Assembly (NCBI RefSeq): GCF_004571025.1
Contig: NZ_SPQT01000013.1
Span: forward strand, 150,253-214,252
DNA: 64,000 nt
Origin: Bradyrhizobium niftali
GTDB lineage: Bacteria > Pseudomonadota > Alphaproteobacteria > Rhizobiales > Xanthobacteraceae
Direction: 5' to 3'
The notes under the pieces were generated by a model. The model did not search any database. It was not told the DNA's origin and saw only the letters and a program-made list of their open reading frames with translations. Below are positions 1-8,270 of the stretch, piece after piece (positions within the stretch are counted from its first letter, which is position 1; every line of letters begins with the position of its first letter). Made by a program: the position numbers and the translations under genes.

Positions 1-69
1 CGGCTCTCGATCGGCATCGAGGACAAGGAAGACCTGATCGCGGACCTGGAGCAGGCGCTGGGGGCGTAA
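1..69 (+). CDS. metZ: C-terminal end of a PLP-dependent sulfhydrylase, probably O-succinylhomoserine sulfhydrylase (partial)
   Basis: Only the last 22 codons are in the window, reading in frame from base 1 to a TAA at 67-69. The residues (RLSIGIEDKEDLIADLEQAL, then GA) match the typical C-terminal end of Cys/Met-metabolism PLP enzymes, where an R-(L/V)-S-(I/V)-G-(I/L)-E motif holds the arginine that binds the substrate carboxylate, followed by a final helix. The gene enters from the left edge. The choice of MetZ over cystathionine gamma-synthase or another family member is an inference from memory of the C-terminal sequence and cannot be proved from this fragment. Confidence 0.55.
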   Translation, partial: RLSIGIEDKEDLIADLEQALGA

Positions 70-78
70 GCCCCTGAG

Positions 79-175
79 TCATTCCGGGGCGCGCGAAGCG
101 CGAACCCGGAATCTCAATATTGCCGGGTCATCTCTGGATTCCGGGTTCGGTGCTTCGCACCGCCCCGGAATGACG
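79..175. repeat. REP-like palindromic intergenic repeat
   Basis: Two hairpin-forming blocks face each other. TCATTCCGGGGC with a GCGCGAAGCGCG stem-loop and AACCCGGAATCT is mirrored by GGATTCCGGGTTC, GGTGCTTCGCACC and GCCCCGGAATGA. It lies directly after the metZ-like stop codon, so it may also act in transcription termination. Such elements are common between genes in Bradyrhizobium. Confidence 0.7.
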
Positions 176-250
176 ACGCCCGGTTAACAGTCATTAACCA
201 CATCTGCCGCATACATCGTCTTTGGATCACCCTTTGATTCGGAGCCGACG

Positions 251-595
251 ATGCTGCGCTGGATGCTGCCTGCCCTTGCGGCGATGCTGACGCTCTCAAG
301 CGCGCTCGCCGCCGATCTTCCGGCCACGCCGAAGCGGCGGGCCGCCGCGCCGCCGCAGGAGGCGCCACAGGTCTATGTCGAGACCGATCCCGATGCGCTG
401 ATCTCGCCGGCCTATGGCATCGGCAGCTACATCCGCAATCTGCCGGGCACGCCGCTCCTGCCCGGCTCTCACACGCTGCCGGGCTATTACGGCCGCCCCT
501 GGGACTACGACTATCAGGGCTCGTATTACGGCGGCAAACAGGTCGACTATTTCTGGCGCCTGCCCTACGCGTGCGGCGTCTATGGCTATTGCTGA
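251..595 (+). CDS. Small secreted Tyr/Gly-rich hypothetical protein
   Basis: This 114-residue protein starts with a clear Sec signal peptide: MLRWMLPALAAMLTLSSALA with likely cleavage after ALA-A near residue 21. The mature part has a basic, Ala/Pro-rich segment (about residues 26-40) and then a Tyr/Gly/Pro-rich C-terminal half (GYYGRPWDYDYQG, SYYGGKQ) that ends in two cysteines (YACGVYGYC). GGAG sits about 10 bases before the ATG. No catalytic motif is visible and I do not recognise a named family. It is likely periplasmic or envelope-associated. It stands alone, convergent with ctaA. Confidence 0.75.
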   Translation: MLRWMLPALAAMLTLSSALAADLPATPKRRAAAPPQEAPQVYVETDPDALISPAYGIGSYIRNLPGTPLLPGSHTLPGYYGRPWDYDYQGSYYGGKQVDYFWRLPYACGVYGYC

Positions 596-614
596 TCAGC
601 CGGACTGATGGTGA

Positions 615-1697
615 TCAGCCGGGCTGACTGACCGGAACCGCGCGCGGCTGGGCTTGCGCAGAATGCCGCGAGGCCAGCCGTTCCGCCTGCATCACCGCAA
701 GCGTGAGCACCACGATCGCAACCGCCTGGTGCGCGAGCGCGAGCCCGATCGGCACCTGGTTGAGCAGCGTAAGGATGCCGAGTAGAGCTTGCAGGCTCAC
801 CGCCGCGAACAGCCACAGCGCGCCGCTCGCCGCTGAACCTGCGCGCGAGCGCACCGCATCGAACGCGTGCAGCGCCGCCAGCACGAACAGCGCATAGGCC
901 GTCATGCGGTGCTCGAACTGCACCGTCAGCACATTGTCGAACATGTTGCGCCACCACGGCGTCTCGAACCACAGCCGCTCGGCAGAGGGAATGAACGCAC
1001 CGTCGATCTGCGGCCAGGTGTTGTAGGCGCGGCCCGCACGCAGGCCAGCGACCAGCGCACCGAAATAGATCTGCACGAAGGTCGCGACGAGCAGCAGCGC
1101 ACTTGTGAACCGTAGCCGCGCGGGACCTGCGATCTTCGGCCGGTCAGCCAGTCGCCGTACCGTCCAGACGATGCCGGCGAAGATCAGCAGCGCGAGCACC
1201 AGATGCGTCGCCAGCCGATATTGCGACACCTCGACCCGCTCCGTGAGACCCGAGGCCACCATCCACCAGCCGACCGCTCCTTGCAGCCCGCCGAGCGCGA
1301 ACAGCAGCCACAGCCTGCGCTTCAATTCACCGGACAGGCCACCGCGCCACAGGAAGAACAGGAACGGCAACAGATACGCGACGCCGATGAAGCGGCCGAG
1401 CAGCCGGTGGCTCCACTCCCACCAGAAGATCTCCTTGAACTCGGACAGGCTCATGCCCGCGTTGAGCTCGCGATATTGCGGGATCTTCTTGTAGGCCTCG
1501 AACGCCGCGGCCCACTGCACCTCCGAGAGCGGCGGCAGGCTGCCCGTCACGGGCTTCCATTCGACGATCGAGAGACCGGATTCCGTCAGCCGCGTCGCGC
1601 CGCCGACCAGCACCATCAGTGCGATCAGCGCGGCCACGGAAATCAGCCACCAGCGCACGGCGCGATACGGCTCGGACGGGGCGGAATTCGTCGTCAT
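615..1697 (-). CDS. ctaA: Heme A synthase (COX15/CtaA family)
   Basis: This 360-residue polytopic membrane protein converts heme O to heme A by oxidising the C8 methyl group, giving the cofactor of aa3-type cytochrome oxidase. About eight hydrophobic segments are visible, the first at about residues 14-33. The conserved family blocks are present: GGATRLTESGLSIVEWKP (about 32-49), WWEWSHRLLGR with a heme-ligand His (about 92-102), and later FEHRMTAYAL and LAHQAVAIVVL, each with a His in a helix. The length is typical of the type without the cysteine pair. It is convergent with the small secreted gene, and its start (15 residues before TM1) fits the family. Confidence 0.95.
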   Translation of the reverse strand: MTTNSAPSEPYRAVRWWLISVAALIALMVLVGGATRLTESGLSIVEWKPVTGSLPPLSEVQWAAAFEAYKKIPQYRELNAGMSLSEFKEIFWWEWSHRLLGRFIGVAYLLPFLFFLWRGGLSGELKRRLWLLFALGGLQGAVGWWMVASGLTERVEVSQYRLATHLVLALLIFAGIVWTVRRLADRPKIAGPARLRFTSALLLVATFVQIYFGALVAGLRAGRAYNTWPQIDGAFIPSAERLWFETPWWRNMFDNVLTVQFEHRMTAYALFVLAALHAFDAVRSRAGSAASGALWLFAAVSLQALLGILTLLNQVPIGLALAHQAVAIVVLTLAVMQAERLASRHSAQAQPRAVPVSQPG

Positions 1698-1820
1698 TTC
1701 AGGGCGAAACCAAACCTTGTGCCAAAGAGACTTGAACCAAGAGGCTTGAACCGGATTGCGTGCCCCTTATAGTCCCCCGCTCCCGCAGCGCAAGTTACGC
1801 GAAAGCCGCAGCATTCCGTC

Positions 1821-2039
1821 ATGACGATCCGCACCCGCAAGTTCCTCGGCGCCATCCTGCTCCTGGTGCTGGCCACGGTCTGGGCCCTGCTCGGCATGGC
1901 GCTGGCGCAGATGCCGTGGATCGCCGAATCCGGCTGGCGGCAGGCGATCTACTACGTGGTGGTCGGCATGGGCTGGGTGCTGCCGGCGATGCCTATCGTG
2001 AGCTGGATGCAGCGGCCTGATCGCGCCAAGTCGACGTAA
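1821..2039 (+). CDS. DUF2842 small membrane protein
   Basis: The protein has 72 residues with two hydrophobic helices (about 9-31 and 43-62). It opens MTIRTRKFLGAILLLVLATV and contains an invariant-looking GWVLPAMPIVSWM block near the C-terminus, as in the alphaproteobacterial DUF2842 family. The function of that family is unknown. It is divergent from ctaA with a 123-base spacer, and it ends 5 bases before the stop codon of the convergent deacetylase-like gene. Confidence 0.85.
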   Translation: MTIRTRKFLGAILLLVLATVWALLGMALAQMPWIAESGWRQAIYYVVVGMGWVLPAMPIVSWMQRPDRAKST

Positions 2040-2044
2040 CGCTG

Positions 2045-3085
2045 CTACGTCGCGCGGCCCGTCGGTTTCACCGGCGCAAAGGCAATTCCCGACACCAGCA
2101 CGCGCAGCATGCGCAGCGAGCGCACCCGGCCGTCCCAGGAAATCCGCGGCAGCGCGCGCAGATTGGTTCGCCCTTCCGCATCCACGATGCCCGGTATGGT
2201 CGACACCGCGCTGGCAAAGCCCGCCTCCTCCGCCATCACCACGTGGCTGCGCCGGAACGAGGCGCGATCGCCGAACGGAAAGGCGAGATGCCTGATCTCG
2301 CGGTGGAAGGCCGCTTCCGCAACCACCTTGCCCATCGTCATCTCGCGCAGCGCCGCGGTGTCCTTCATGTTGGCGAGAACGGGATAGTTCACCGTCGCGC
2401 TGCCGATCGTGACGAGCGGATCGGCCGCAAGCTTCGCCAAATCCTCCCAATCCATCGACGCCTCGCGCGAGATCCTGGCGAGATCGATCCGGTAGCGCGT
2501 GCAGAGATCGGCGATCGCAGCCGACACATCCGCCGGCGGCAGCGAGCGCAGCCAGCTCTCGAGATGCGAGAACAACGCCCGCTTCTCGGCATTATCAGTG
2601 ACGGTGAAGCGCTGCTCCTTCTCGCCCATCATCAGGCTGATGCGGCTCTCGCACGCGATCACCTGCTCGAGCCCGAGCCACCAGGCTTCCCCGACGCCAT
2701 CGGGAAATGCGGTAGGCACATAGATCGTGAACGGCACGGCGTGGCGGGCCAGCACCGGATAGGCGAACGTGATGAGATCCTTAGGCGCGCCGTCGAAGGT
2801 GAGCGCCACGAAGCGCCGCTTCTCCGGCAGCGTCACCGCACGCCGGCAGACCTCGTCCATGCCGAGAAGGTCGTAGTTCCAGCGCTTCAGCGCCCGAATG
2901 GCACGGTCGAGGAATTGCGGCGTGATCTCGCTCTCGCGCAGCGGCTGAAACCCGCCGCGCCGCCGCGGCCGCACGTGCGCAAAGCGCAGGATGGCGCCGG
3001 CCCCACGACTGCGCAGCGCAGCCTGGCCGGTGAACCAGGTCAGCTCGAGGCGCAGCCGTTCCAGCCATCTGTCGTCGGATGCCAA
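2045..3085 (-). CDS. Polysaccharide deacetylase-like (CE4/NodB fold) protein with altered metal site
   Basis: This 346-residue protein has the CE4 deacetylase layout: motif 1 at about 96-100, an insertion, motif 2 at about 227-236, and motif 3/4 (HLAFPFGDRASFRR) at about 270-283. In active CE4 enzymes motif 1 is TFDDG and motif 2 is H-(S/T)-x-x-H, giving an Asp-His-His metal triad. Here motif 1 reads TFDGAPKD (second Asp is Gly99) and motif 2 reads IGSATVNYP (both His positions are Ala230 and Tyr234). The fold is clear but catalysis by the usual mechanism looks lost. There is no signal peptide. It is divergent from the acyltransferase gene at the head of the polysaccharide locus, so a structural or regulatory role in polysaccharide production is possible. 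Confidence 0.85.
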   Translation of the reverse strand: MASDDRWLERLRLELTWFTGQAALRSRGAGAILRFAHVRPRRRGGFQPLRESEITPQFLDRAIRALKRWNYDLLGMDEVCRRAVTLPEKRRFVALTFDGAPKDLITFAYPVLARHAVPFTIYVPTAFPDGVGEAWWLGLEQVIACESRISLMMGEKEQRFTVTDNAEKRALFSHLESWLRSLPPADVSAAIADLCTRYRIDLARISREASMDWEDLAKLAADPLVTIGSATVNYPVLANMKDTAALREMTMGKVVAEAAFHREIRHLAFPFGDRASFRRSHVVMAEEAGFASAVSTIPGIVDAEGRTNLRALPRISWDGRVRSLRMLRVLVSGIAFAPVKPTGRAT

Positions 3086-3215
3086 TATCCCACCTTCGCG
3101 CTCGCCGGCGGCCCGTTCCCTCGTCCATTGTCATTACCCTTTGTTGACATTTCTTTGCAAAGGTCGGCCACAGGCCGAAATACGCATATTTTTGATTTCT
3201 CGACAGGTTTCGCGA

Positions 3216-4397
3216 ATGACCATGGCTGCGGCGATGCAAAGCCGGACGGCAGAAGCGCCAGCGCGGTCGAAAGCGAGCCGCATCGCGCATGTCGATATCG
3301 TCCGGGATCCCGGCGAGGCCGAGCCGGTCTGGCGCGCCCTCGAGGAGAGCGCCCACCTCTTCACGCCCTACCAGCGCTTCGACCTGCTCAGTCCCTGGCA
3401 GCGGCTGGTCGGCGGCTGCGATGGCGCGCGCCCCTTCATCGTGATCGCCCGCGATGCCGAGCGCAGGCCGCTGGTGCTGTTGCCGCTCTCCTTGCGCCAA
3501 GGCCACGGGGTGCGCACGGCCTGCTTCATGGGCGGCAAGCATACGACCTACAACATGGGGCTGTGGAACGCCGAGTTCGCGGCACAGGCCGTCGCCGCCG
3601 ATCTCGACGCGCTGCTTGCGCCGTTGCGCGAGCATGTCGACGTGCTCTCGCTGACGCAGCAGCCGCTGCGCTGGGACGATCAGCAGAACCCGTTCGCGCT
3701 GCTGCCGCGGCAGAGTGCGATCAACGGCTGCCCGCTGCTGGTGATGGAGCCGGGCGGCCCGCCCGCATCGCGGATCAGCAACTCGTTCCGCCGCCGCCTC
3801 AAGAGCAAGGAGAAGAAGCTCCAGGCGCTCGCCGGCTATCGTTATCACCTCGCCACCACCGACGCCGACGTCACCCGCCTGCTCGATTGGTTCTTCCGCG
3901 TCAAGCCGGTGCGGATGGCCGAACAGAAACTGCCCGACGTCTTCGCCGAGCCGGGCGTCGAGCAGTTCGTCCGCAGCGCCTGCCTGTCGCCGCGCGGCGA
4001 GGGCCGTGTCATCGACATCCACGCACTCGAATGCGACGACGAGGTGATCGCGATCTTCGCTGGCGTCGCCGACGGCCAGCGCTTCTCGATGATGTTCAAC
4101 ACCTACACCATGTCCGAGCACGCCCGCTACAGCCCGGGCCTGATCCTGATGCGCTACATCATCGATCGCTACGCCGAGCGCGGCTACCGCTCGCTCGACC
4201 TCGGCATTGGCTCGGACGACTACAAGCGGATGTTCTGCAAGGACGACGAGGACATCTTCGACAGCTTCGTGCCGCTGACCTCGCGCGGCAAGCTTGCGGC
4301 AATGGCGATGTCCTCGGTCAGCCACGGCAAGCGGCTGGTGAAGCAGAACCAGATGCTGTTCGATCTGGCGCGACGGCTGCGGCAGGCGTTCGGGTAA
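3216..4397 (+). CDS. GNAT-superfamily (BioF2/CelD-like) acyltransferase of a polysaccharide locus
   Basis: This 393-residue cytoplasmic protein has a BioF2-like double-GNAT fold. The N-terminal half carries AHLFTPYQRFDLLSPWQRL, where FTPYQRxDW-type motifs mark the CelD/BcsL family. The C-terminal half carries the acetyl-CoA fold with YSPGLILMRYIIDRYAERG followed by SLDLGIGSDDYKRMFC, a common FDFGxGDExYK-like family block. It probably acylates sugar intermediates of the exported polysaccharide. The reading frame extends upstream to 2991, but the ATG at 3216 matches where homology-like sequence starts, and the longer form would overlap the divergent gene. A TTGACA at 3144-3149 is a possible -35 element. 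Confidence 0.8.
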   Translation: MTMAAAMQSRTAEAPARSKASRIAHVDIVRDPGEAEPVWRALEESAHLFTPYQRFDLLSPWQRLVGGCDGARPFIVIARDAERRPLVLLPLSLRQGHGVRTACFMGGKHTTYNMGLWNAEFAAQAVAADLDALLAPLREHVDVLSLTQQPLRWDDQQNPFALLPRQSAINGCPLLVMEPGGPPASRISNSFRRRLKSKEKKLQALAGYRYHLATTDADVTRLLDWFFRVKPVRMAEQKLPDVFAEPGVEQFVRSACLSPRGEGRVIDIHALECDDEVIAIFAGVADGQRFSMMFNTYTMSEHARYSPGLILMRYIIDRYAERGYRSLDLGIGSDDYKRMFCKDDEDIFDSFVPLTSRGKLAAMAMSSVSHGKRLVKQNQMLFDLARRLRQAFG

Positions 4398-4436
4398 TCT
4401 CCCGAGTTTTCTCAGACTCTATCGGCTTGCAAGCTG

Positions 4437-4586
4437 CCCTTCCTTCTCCCCTTGTGGGAGAAGGTGGCGCGAAGCGCCGGATGAGGGGTCTGCATCAGCA
4501 CATTCAAGTGAGAGTTGGACTCGTGGAGAGTGACCCCTCACCCGCCGAGCTTCGCTCGGCCCCCTCTCCCACAAGGGGAGAGGGTA
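4437..4586. repeat. Long inverted intergenic repeat (CTCCCCTTGTGGGAG type)
   Basis: The arm at 4437-4489 (TTCTCCCCTTGTGGGAGAAG, a GGCGCGAAGCGCC hairpin, then GATGAGGGGT) is mirrored at 4531-4586 by ACCCCTCACCC, a GAGCTTCGCTC hairpin and CTCTCCCACAAGGGGAGAG. It sits between the convergent acyltransferase and GumC-like genes. It belongs to a repeat type very common in Bradyrhizobium and relatives, and probably forms a large stem-loop in RNA from either side. Confidence 0.8.
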
Positions 4587-4592
4587 AGAGGC

Positions 4593-6860
4593 CTACGCCG
4601 CCACCACGCGCGGCGTGTCCATTGCATCCGACGGCTGTACCGGCCTGCTCAGCATCGTCACCTCGCTGAAGCCGACGGCCTTGAGCTGCTCGCACATCAG
4701 CGTGCGCGCATCCGGCTCCATCGACGCATCGGGCACCACGACGGCGCGAGCATTGGCCGTCAGCAGCTCCGCCGGAAGGTCGGAGGCGCTGCCGGCGTCG
4801 AGCAGCACGTGGTCGTAGGCGCGAAGCAAGGCGTCGATCGCGAGCGTCACCCGCGGCGATTGCAGCAGGCTGCGGTCGAAGCCGGGACGGCCGGCCATCA
4901 CCAGATGCAGCCGCGACAGCTTGTCCCGGGTGATCACCTGGGCGAACGAGGCTTCGCCCTGCATCAGTTCGGCAAGGCCAGGCGCCGAGGCATCGACGGA
5001 CACCGCGGCAATCGTCGGCGAGGACGCGGCGAGATCGACCACGACCACCCGCGCATCGCGCGCCAGGTGGCGGGCCAGCGTCAGCGCCGACAGCGTGACG
5101 GCTTCGCCTGGCGCGGTGCCGAGCACCGTGATCTTTTTTGCCGCCGCGGCGCGCAGGCTGTCGGCCAGATGCCCGATCTCGGCAAACTCGGTGACACCGA
5201 CATCGGCCGTCATCTCCGGCTGAAGCGGCGCGGGCCCTTCCATGACCGGTTCGACGACCGGCTCGACCATCGGCTCGACCATCGGCTGGACGAATGGTTC
5301 CTGGCGAACCGCCGCCTGCGTTTGCGCCGGCGCCGGAGCAAAGACAGCCACGGCGCGCGGCGCGGTCTGGCGCAACAGCTCGCCGGTGACGACGACGCCG
5401 GACGAGAGCAGCAGCGTCGCGATCGTCGCAATCAGCACGATCGGAAGTTTCTTCGGATAGGCCGGCGTGTTCGAGACGACGGCGCGCGAGATGATGCGGC
5501 CTTCCGCCGGTGCTGTGTCGATGGTCTCGCGGGTGCTGGCTTCGCGATACTTGCCAAGATACGTTTCCAGCAGGTCGCGCTGCGCCTTGGCCTCACGCTC
5601 GAGCGCGCGGAGCTGCACGTCCTGGCCGTTGGTCGACGTCGCCTGCTTCTTGAGCTGCTCGAGGCTCGTGGTCAGGCCATCGACCCGGCCACCGGCGATG
5701 CGCGCATCGCTTTCGAGCGAGCGGGAGATCTTGGCCGCCTCGTCGCGAATCTGATTGTCGAGGTCGCCGAGCTGCGCCTTCAGCTCCTTGATCCGCGGGT
5801 GATTGCCGAGCAGCGTGGACGACTGTTCGGCGAACTGGGCCCGCAGCGTGACCCGCTGCTCGGACAGTCGCCGCATCAGCTCGGAGTTCACCACCTCGGA
5901 CGCCTCGATCGGCTTGCCGCTCTGGAGCATCTCCTTGATCAGCCGTGCCTTGGATTCCGCATCTGCCCTCATCGAGCGCGCGTTGTTGAGCTGGGTGTTG
6001 ACCTCGCCCATCTGCTGGTTCGACAGCGTCGTGTTGTTGGTGCCGACGAAGAGTGACGACTTGGAGCGGAAGTCCTCGACCTTGGCTTCGGCGTCGGAAA
6101 CCTTCTTGCGCAGATTCTCGATCTCGCCCGCGAGCCATTGGCTGGCATTGCGCGCCTGGTCCTGGCGCGCATTCTGCTGGAGCACGAGATAGCCGTCGGC
6201 GATCGAATTGGCGACGCGCACGGCGAGATCCGGATCAGCCGACTGGAATTCGATCACGATCACGCGCGACTTGTCGACCGCATAGGCCTGGAGGCGCTCG
6301 TAATAAGCATCCAGTACGCGCTCTTCCGGCGTCATCGAGAACGGATCGCGGCCGATGCCGATCAGCGCGGCAAGCGACTTCAGCGGCGAAATGCCTTGCA
6401 GCACCGGATCGAATTCGGGCCGCTCCGCAAGCTTGTTCTTCTTGATGATCTCGCGCGCGAGATCGCGCGACAGCACGAGCTGGACCTGGCTGGTGACGGC
6501 CTCGGGGTCGAGCGCCTGCCGCTCCTCGTTGCTGCGGTCGCTGTTCGGACGCAGGAACACGTTCTCGCGGCCATCGATCAGGATACGCGACTCGGACTTG
6601 TAGCGCGGCGTCACGAGATTGACGACGGCGACGGAGGCGACCAGCGCCAGCACCGTCGGCACGATAATCCAGCCGCGCTTGCGCGCAAGCGCGGCACCGA
6701 GCGCGTGAAGATCGATGTCGCCGGATTCGCCGGACGCCTGCCTCGTGACAACAGGCGCAGGCCTTGCATCAACCTTGGGCTTGGCTTCGGCTTTGGACTT
6801 CGAAACAGCCCGCTCGACCACCGCCTTGACCTTGCCGGCACGCCAGAACGCTAAACGCAT
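4593..6860 (-). CDS. Wzz/GumC-like polysaccharide co-polymerase with degenerate tyrosine-kinase domain
   Basis: This 755-residue inner-membrane protein has the layout of polysaccharide co-polymerases of the GumC/ExoP/Wzc type. A Lys-rich cytoplasmic N-terminus is followed by TM1 at about 63-81, a Wzz domain (TPRYKSESRILIDGRE), a long periplasmic coiled coil (about 200-450, rich in Gln, Glu and Arg), TM2 at about 469-490, and a cytoplasmic P-loop-like domain from about 575. That last domain has a non-standard Walker A (VLGTAPGEAVTLSALT, with no GK(S/T)), a weak Walker A' (VVVVDLAASSP) and a Walker B-like HVLLDAGSASD. There is no C-terminal Tyr cluster. It likely sets chain length and export but without ATP-driven autophosphorylation. 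It is divergent from the GT4 gene with a shared 200-base spacer. Confidence 0.9.
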   Translation of the reverse strand: MRLAFWRAGKVKAVVERAVSKSKAEAKPKVDARPAPVVTRQASGESGDIDLHALGAALARKRGWIIVPTVLALVASVAVVNLVTPRYKSESRILIDGRENVFLRPNSDRSNEERQALDPEAVTSQVQLVLSRDLAREIIKKNKLAERPEFDPVLQGISPLKSLAALIGIGRDPFSMTPEERVLDAYYERLQAYAVDKSRVIVIEFQSADPDLAVRVANSIADGYLVLQQNARQDQARNASQWLAGEIENLRKKVSDAEAKVEDFRSKSSLFVGTNNTTLSNQQMGEVNTQLNNARSMRADAESKARLIKEMLQSGKPIEASEVVNSELMRRLSEQRVTLRAQFAEQSSTLLGNHPRIKELKAQLGDLDNQIRDEAAKISRSLESDARIAGGRVDGLTTSLEQLKKQATSTNGQDVQLRALEREAKAQRDLLETYLGKYREASTRETIDTAPAEGRIISRAVVSNTPAYPKKLPIVLIATIATLLLSSGVVVTGELLRQTAPRAVAVFAPAPAQTQAAVRQEPFVQPMVEPMVEPVVEPVMEGPAPLQPEMTADVGVTEFAEIGHLADSLRAAAAKKITVLGTAPGEAVTLSALTLARHLARDARVVVVDLAASSPTIAAVSVDASAPGLAELMQGEASFAQVITRDKLSRLHLVMAGRPGFDRSLLQSPRVTLAIDALLRAYDHVLLDAGSASDLPAELLTANARAVVVPDASMEPDARTLMCEQLKAVGFSEVTMLSRPVQPSDAMDTPRVVAA

Positions 6861-7060
6861 CGAACACTCCCGCAGGGCAACGCCGCCAAGCTACCTCAAC
6901 CGGGGCGATTACACTTCATTAAGGTTGCCGCTGGGTTAATCGGGCAATCCCGCCATCAGCGCACGCGCGCTCGTCACCGTTTGTTAACCACGAGGCCTCT
7001 TAATCCGTCTCGATATTTCGACAATTGTTCGGCATTTGCCGTCGAGCGCTGGTTCAGATC

Positions 7061-8194
7061 ATGCCCCCCTCTCCCGACCGGCCGCTTCGCATCCTGCACG
7101 CCGTGCGCGCACCGGTGGGCGGCATCTTCCGCCACATCCTCGACGTCGCCAACGGCCAGGTCGATCGCGGCCATCATGTCGGGATTCTCGCCGACAGCCT
7201 CACCGGCGGCGAGCGCGCCGACAAGACGCTGACCGAGCTCGCGCCGCGGCTGAAGCTCGGCATGCACCGCATGGCGATCCGCCGCGAGCCGTCGCCCGAC
7301 GATGTCCTGGTGTGGCTGCGGATGCGGCGGCTGATCGCAAAGCTCAAGCCGGACGTCATGCACGGCCACGGCGCCAAGGCCGGCGCCTTCATCCGCATGC
7401 GGCGGCGCACCGACGACACCATCCGCATCTACACCCCGCATGGCGGCTCGCTGCACTATCCACTCAACACCGTGAAAGGCGAATTCTACGCGCGGCTCGA
7501 ACGGTCGTTGATGGGCGCGACCGACCTGTTCCTGTTCGAGAGCGCCTTTGCCCGCGACACCTATCAGCGCATCGTCGGCACGCCCAAGGGCGTGGTGCAT
7601 TGCGTCTTCAATGGCGTGACGCCGGAGGAATTCGAGCCTGTTGTCACCACCGAGGATGCCACCGACCTTTGCTATGTCGGCGAGTTCAGGCACATCAAGG
7701 GCGCGGATCTGCTGGTCGACGCCGTGGCGCGCCTGCACGAAGGCGGCAAGAAGGTCACCCTCACGCTCGGCGGCGACGGCGAGGAGACGGCAGCGCTGAA
7801 GGCGCAGGTCGAGAGGCTCGGCCTCTCCGGCGCGATCCGCTTCATCGGCCACGTCAAGGCACGCTACGGCTTCTCCAAGGGACGGCTGCTGGTCGTTCCC
7901 TCGCGCGGCGATTCCATGCCCTATGTGGTGATCGAGGCGGGCGCGGCCGGCATTCCCATGATCGCCGCGCGCGTCGGCGGCATTCCAGAGATCTTCGGCA
8001 CGGAGAGCCCGGCCCTGTTCGCGGCAAGCAACGCCGAGGCGATGGCGGAGGCGATTGCGGCCGCACTCGCCGATCCGCAGGCGACAGCGCAGCGCGCCTC
8101 CGCCTTGCGCAAGCGCATCTCCGCGTATTTCTCCCAGCAGGCGATGGTTGACGGCGTGATCGCGGGCTATCGCGACGCATTCGCCAATCATTAA
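7061..8194 (+). CDS. Glycosyltransferase family 4 protein
   Basis: This 377-residue GT-B fold protein moves a sugar from a nucleotide donor to a lipid-linked or growing acceptor in the cytoplasm. The N-terminal domain has RILHAVRAPVGGIFRHILD (the Gly-Gly loop that contacts the acceptor/phosphate), then HGHGAKAGAFIRM. The donor-binding domain has CYVGEFRHIKGADLLVDAV, LGGDGEE, FIGHVK and VVPSRGDSMPYVVIEAGAAG, the last being the EX7E-type donor motif region. A start at 7025 is possible, but 7061 (MPPSPDRPLR) places the first beta strand at the usual distance. The next gene, an initiating transferase, follows within 80 bases on the same strand. Confidence 0.9.
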   Translation: MPPSPDRPLRILHAVRAPVGGIFRHILDVANGQVDRGHHVGILADSLTGGERADKTLTELAPRLKLGMHRMAIRREPSPDDVLVWLRMRRLIAKLKPDVMHGHGAKAGAFIRMRRRTDDTIRIYTPHGGSLHYPLNTVKGEFYARLERSLMGATDLFLFESAFARDTYQRIVGTPKGVVHCVFNGVTPEEFEPVVTTEDATDLCYVGEFRHIKGADLLVDAVARLHEGGKKVTLTLGGDGEETAALKAQVERLGLSGAIRFIGHVKARYGFSKGRLLVVPSRGDSMPYVVIEAGAAGIPMIAARVGGIPEIFGTESPALFAASNAEAMAEAIAAALADPQATAQRASALRKRISAYFSQQAMVDGVIAGYRDAFANH

Positions 8195-8270
8195 CCATCC
8201 TTAAGGCCGCTTTAGAGATTCTTCCGATTTGTCCGATAACGAAGTGCCCGGGGATGCTCGCCCGGGTGCA

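Noticed and set aside
2243..4669. An 808-codon open frame on the plus strand
   Set aside because: It is opposite the deacetylase and out of frame with the acyltransferase, is Arg/Ala/Gly-rich and has no domain. It is a high-GC shadow.
6138..6854. Plus-strand frame opposite the GumC-like gene
   Set aside because: It has a shadow composition (His/Arg/Asp-rich), no RBS and no recognisable domain.
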